From Geothrix sp. (GTDB lineage Bacteria; Acidobacteriota; Holophagae; Holophagales; Holophagaceae), in contig JAVBYJ010000037.1 in assembly GCA_030824075.1 (NCBI GenBank), positions 1 to 33,830 of the forward strand: DNA of 33,830 bases, written 5' to 3'. Below are positions 31,338 through 33,830 of the stretch, one piece after another. The translations under genes and the position numbers were made by a program. Below the pieces are notes generated by a model. It was not told the DNA's origin. It did not search any database and worked only from the letters and a program-made list of their open reading frames with translations. Positions within the stretch are counted from its first letter, which is position 1. Each line of letters begins with the position of its first letter.

Positions 31338-33419
31338 CTACTTGCCCGTGAGCTCGGCCACCAGCGCGGTGGCGCCGTAGACCTTGTCCAGGGCGTGGAC
31401 GATGGCGCGGGCATCCACGGAGACTCCGCGGTTCACGGCCTCGTCGTAGAAGTAGTTGCCGGGCAGGCTTTCGATGTTGCCATCGAAGATGAGGCCCACC
31501 AGCTCGCCCTTCTTATCGATCACGGGTGAGCCGGAGTTGCCGCCGATGATGTCCACCTTGTGGACGAAATTGAAAGGCACCGAGGCATCCAGCGTCCCTC
31601 GCCTCTCCACCCAGCGCTGGGGCAGGCTCCAATCGCCATGGTGGGCCTTGGCCGCGTTGCCGCCCCAGCCGTCGTAGCGATCGAAGAGACCGCCAAAGGT
31701 GGTGAAGGGCTGGATCAGCGTGCCGTTGGCCTTGTACTCCGCCACGGCACCGTACGACAGGCGCAGGGTGAAGGTGGCATCGGGGTAGGTGTTCTTGCCG
31801 TAGACGGCGAAGCGGGCCTTGGCGAGGCGCGTTCCGTACTCCGTGATCACGCTCTGAACCTGCTCCTCCTGCTTCTTGCGCATGGCGCGGGTCAGGGGAT
31901 CCAGCTTCTTGGCCAGGGCGATCATCGGATCCTGGCTTTCCGCGATGGCCTTCTTGCCACCGGCCAGCAGGGCCTTGCGAACCTCGGGATCGCTGAGCTT
32001 GGACCCCTCCACCGCCGCCTTGGCGGCCTCGGCAGCCGACTTGCCACCGAGCATGGCCTTCACGTAGGGGTGCTGGGCGCCCAGTTCCTTGGCCGCCTCT
32101 TCGAGTCCCTTGCTGAACATGAAGACTTCCTGCTCCTTGTAGTAGGGAGCGGGGATGCCCAGGCGGGTCTTGGCGGTCTTCAGGTTCGCGTCGCTGTACT
32201 CGGGCAGGCGTTTCTCGCTGGGCAGGGCCTCCTCGTCCGCGATGCGCACCAGGGCCAGGCCATAGCCCAGCAGGGTGGAACCGGCCGTGCCCACATTCTG
32301 GCTTTCCTTGGCCATGCCCTTGGCCACCTTGGTGGCCTGTTCGATCTTCGCCCAGCTCTGACCAGCCTCGGCGGTGAGCTTGGGATCCTTGGCCACCTTG
32401 GCGCGGAGGTCCTTTTCAGCCGCTTCGATGCGGGCCATGGCCTCCTTATCCTTCAGGCCGGACCAATAGCCCGTGGTGGCCTTGATGCCGTTCTCGATGC
32501 CGAAAATCTGGGTATTGACCTGCCGCGAGGCCTCGGGCGAGAGCTTGGCGTATTCGACCATGGCCGACTTGCGGCGCTCCATGGCCTTCAGGCGCATGGG
32601 AATGGCGAAGTCGCGGGAGTATTCCATCTGGGCCAGGGTGTCCTGGCGGTTCGTCCGACCGGGGTGACCCGTCACGAACGTGAGGTCGCCCGCCTTGAGG
32701 CCGGTCTGGGTCCAGTGCAGGAAATCCTTCGGCTGGTAGGGCTTGCCGTTTTCATAGACGCGGAAGATCGAGAAATCCAGATTGTGGCGGGGGTAGGTGA
32801 AGTTGTCGGGGTCACCGCCGAAGAAGGCGATCTGCTGCTCGGGCGCGAAGACCAGGCGCACGTCCGTGTGCTTCTTGTAGCTGTAGATCCAGTGCTCGCC
32901 GCCCTGGTAGAGGGTCACGTGCTCGCAGATGAGCCCGCTCTTGTCCTGCATCTCTTTCTTGATCTTCTCGATCTCGGTTTCACGCGCCTTCAGGGCCTGC
33001 TTCTCTGGAGTTCCGGGCTTCAGAGCCTTGGCGAGCCGATCCGTGATGTTCTCCATGGCCATGAGCGTCATCAGTTCGAGGCCCGGGACCTTGATCTCCT
33101 GCTCGCGGGTGGCGGCGGCGAAGCCGTTCTTCACGTAGTCGGCCTCCTTGCTGCTCACGCGCTGGATCCAGCCGCGGCCCACGTGGTGGTTCGTGAGCAC
33201 CAGACCATCCTTGCTCACGAAGGAACCGGAACCGCCGGGGAAGCGCAGGGAGGCAAGACGGACATGATCCAGCCAGGCCTGGTCAGGCGCCCAGCCATAA
33301 CTCGCCTGGATCTTCTTCGTCGGCAGATTCTCGAAGGTCCACATGCCCTCCTCGGCTCGAAGGGAGGAACCGGCCAACGCGAGGGCCAAAAGGGATAGGG
33401 CCAGGGAACGGGGTTTCAT
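31338..33419 (-). CDS. Secreted S46 dipeptidyl-peptidase, Gly at specificity position (DPP7-like)
   Basis: The protein has 693 residues from ATG 33419, which has GGAG five bases upstream. Residues 1-22 are a signal peptide, and the mature protein begins EEGMWTFENLPT. The catalytic set is His79 in TNHHVGRG, the Asp in PRHNLDFSIF, and Ser629 in GGNSGSPVI. The residue 18 positions after the serine is Gly647 (FDGN), the DPP7 state, which accepts hydrophobic P1 residues. The helical cap domain (about 290-560) is Lys/Ala-rich. The same layout, shared ends (LVAELTGK) and adjacency mark it as a duplication partner of the downstream S46 gene. Both probably work in one peptide-utilisation route with the M28 and M6-like enzymes. 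Confidence 0.93.
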   Translation of the reverse strand: MKPRSLALSLLALALAGSSLRAEEGMWTFENLPTKKIQASYGWAPDQAWLDHVRLASLRFPGGSGSFVSKDGLVLTNHHVGRGWIQRVSSKEADYVKNGFAAATREQEIKVPGLELMTLMAMENITDRLAKALKPGTPEKQALKARETEIEKIKKEMQDKSGLICEHVTLYQGGEHWIYSYKKHTDVRLVFAPEQQIAFFGGDPDNFTYPRHNLDFSIFRVYENGKPYQPKDFLHWTQTGLKAGDLTFVTGHPGRTNRQDTLAQMEYSRDFAIPMRLKAMERRKSAMVEYAKLSPEASRQVNTQIFGIENGIKATTGYWSGLKDKEAMARIEAAEKDLRAKVAKDPKLTAEAGQSWAKIEQATKVAKGMAKESQNVGTAGSTLLGYGLALVRIADEEALPSEKRLPEYSDANLKTAKTRLGIPAPYYKEQEVFMFSKGLEEAAKELGAQHPYVKAMLGGKSAAEAAKAAVEGSKLSDPEVRKALLAGGKKAIAESQDPMIALAKKLDPLTRAMRKKQEEQVQSVITEYGTRLAKARFAVYGKNTYPDATFTLRLSYGAVAEYKANGTLIQPFTTFGGLFDRYDGWGGNAAKAHHGDWSLPQRWVERRGTLDASVPFNFVHKVDIIGGNSGSPVIDKKGELVGLIFDGNIESLPGNYFYDEAVNRGVSVDARAIVHALDKVYGATALVAELTGK

Positions 33420-33587
33420 GGAGTCTCCAGACATGTCGAAAAGGACGTGCCATCGTATCACTAAGTATCTGAAGGGTTTTTTTGATGACCTCCAGGGCTG
33501 TTTAATTTTCGACTCAACCCTTTTCCATCCAGCAAAATCCATGGGGTACTGGCCTAATTCCGCTATAGTCAGTTTCTGGACTTTCTA

Positions 33588-33830
33588 ATGACCCTTACCC
33601 TGGGCAGAACCCTCAAGCGCGCCTCCTCCGGCCTGATGCTGGCCTTGGCCCTGGTGTATCTGTTCCATTCGGCGTGGCACTCGGGACTGGCCGAGGTGGC
33701 CATTCCACCGAGCGGCGCGGCGGTCGCCCTGGAATTGGATCCCTTCGTCTTCGCCGAAGGCCAGAGTGGCGACGGCGTGGCGGGCTGTCACTTCTTCTGC
33801 AACCATGGCTGCCCCGTCCCCCCCCTGCCT
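33588..33830 (+). CDS. Start of a small secreted Cys/His-containing protein (3' end outside window)
   Basis: An open frame from ATG 33588 continues past the window end (81 codons seen). It starts with a basic N-terminus and a hydrophobic segment (SSGLMLALALVYLFHSAWH), a signal peptide or membrane anchor. A short linker follows, then a cluster GCHFFCNHGCPVPP with three Cys and two His near residues 67-76, which could bind metal. TATAGT at 33564-33569 could be its -10 box, giving a very short leader. There is no clear ribosome binding site. I do not recognise the family. It is transcribed divergently from the S46 gene. Confidence 0.55.
   Translation, partial: MTLTLGRTLKRASSGLMLALALVYLFHSAWHSGLAEVAIPPSGAAVALELDPFVFAEGQSGDGVAGCHFFCNHGCPVPPLP

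Noticed and set aside
29159..33542. The two S46 genes as one gene broken by a frameshift or insertion
   Set aside because: Each has its own signal peptide, catalytic His and Ser, ribosome binding site and full family length, so they are paralogues.
1..33830. tRNA, rRNA, insertion sequence, prophage or antiphage island
   Set aside because: I saw no transposase, integrase, tRNA-like cloverleaf, rRNA motif or recognised defence gene set. All long frames are accounted for by chromosomal housekeeping, transport, signalling or peptidase genes.

Overview
The window is 33.8 kb of dense, high-GC bacterial chromosome. It holds 27 protein-coding genes, two of them cut by the window edges. I found no tRNA, rRNA, CRISPR array, transposase or prophage gene, and no gene-free gap longer than about 220 bases. 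The gene mix suggests a free-living Gram-negative bacterium: two secreted S46 dipeptidyl-peptidases, a bifunctional Rel, a CusCBA-type metal pump, a B12/radical-SAM enzyme and stand-alone motAB. The style resembles Acidobacteriota of the Holophaga/Geothrix kind. That placement is inferred from gene content and base composition, not from a search.

Layout. Positions 1-2.3 kb: end of an unknown gene, then lepA (EF4) on the minus strand. 2.4-9.7 kb, all plus strand: a two-REC response regulator overlapping a secreted M6-like metallopeptidase, an EAL-CBS-GGDEF cyclic-di-GMP protein, a secreted SnoaL-like protein, a secreted M28 aminopeptidase with PA domain, and an orphan ATP-grasp enzyme. 9.75-11.2 kb, minus: motA-motB. 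11.4-13.2 kb, plus: B12-binding radical SAM protein. 13.2-14.1 kb, minus: TrmN6-like methyltransferase. 14.3-17.2 kb, plus: rel and a NUDIX CoA-pyrophosphatase-like gene. 17.26-24.2 kb, minus: a copper/silver efflux operon read as Cys-rich secreted peptide, TolC-type channel, CusB-like adaptor, CusA pump, YHS-domain protein. 24.35-26.2 kb, plus: FAD oxidoreductase and an omega-amidase-like nitrilase. 26.3-33.4 kb, minus: AI-2E-family membrane protein, Tat-exported aldo/keto reductase, DNPH1/Rcl-like hydrolase, and two tandem S46 peptidases. A new small secreted Cys/His protein starts at 33,588 and runs off the end.

The most striking non-coding signals are these. (1) Three back-to-back perfect stem-loops fill the 46 bases before the NUDIX start codon, with its ribosome binding site in the last loop. 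(2) A 17-bp perfect inverted repeat with a 2-base loop lies between the NUDIX gene and the YHS gene. (3) A family of long imperfect palindromes, built from units of about 10 bp, sits 8-15 bases after the stop codons of four minus-strand genes, with a related element upstream of rel. (4) A palindrome overlaps a TTGACA box at the head of the metal operon. The two S46 paralogues differ at the residue reported to separate DPP7 from DPP11, so they probably have complementary specificities.

I see no convincing wholly new multi-gene system. The best candidates for something undescribed are the tandem-hairpin leader, the intercistronic palindrome family, and the Cys-rich/YHS additions to the Cus operon.
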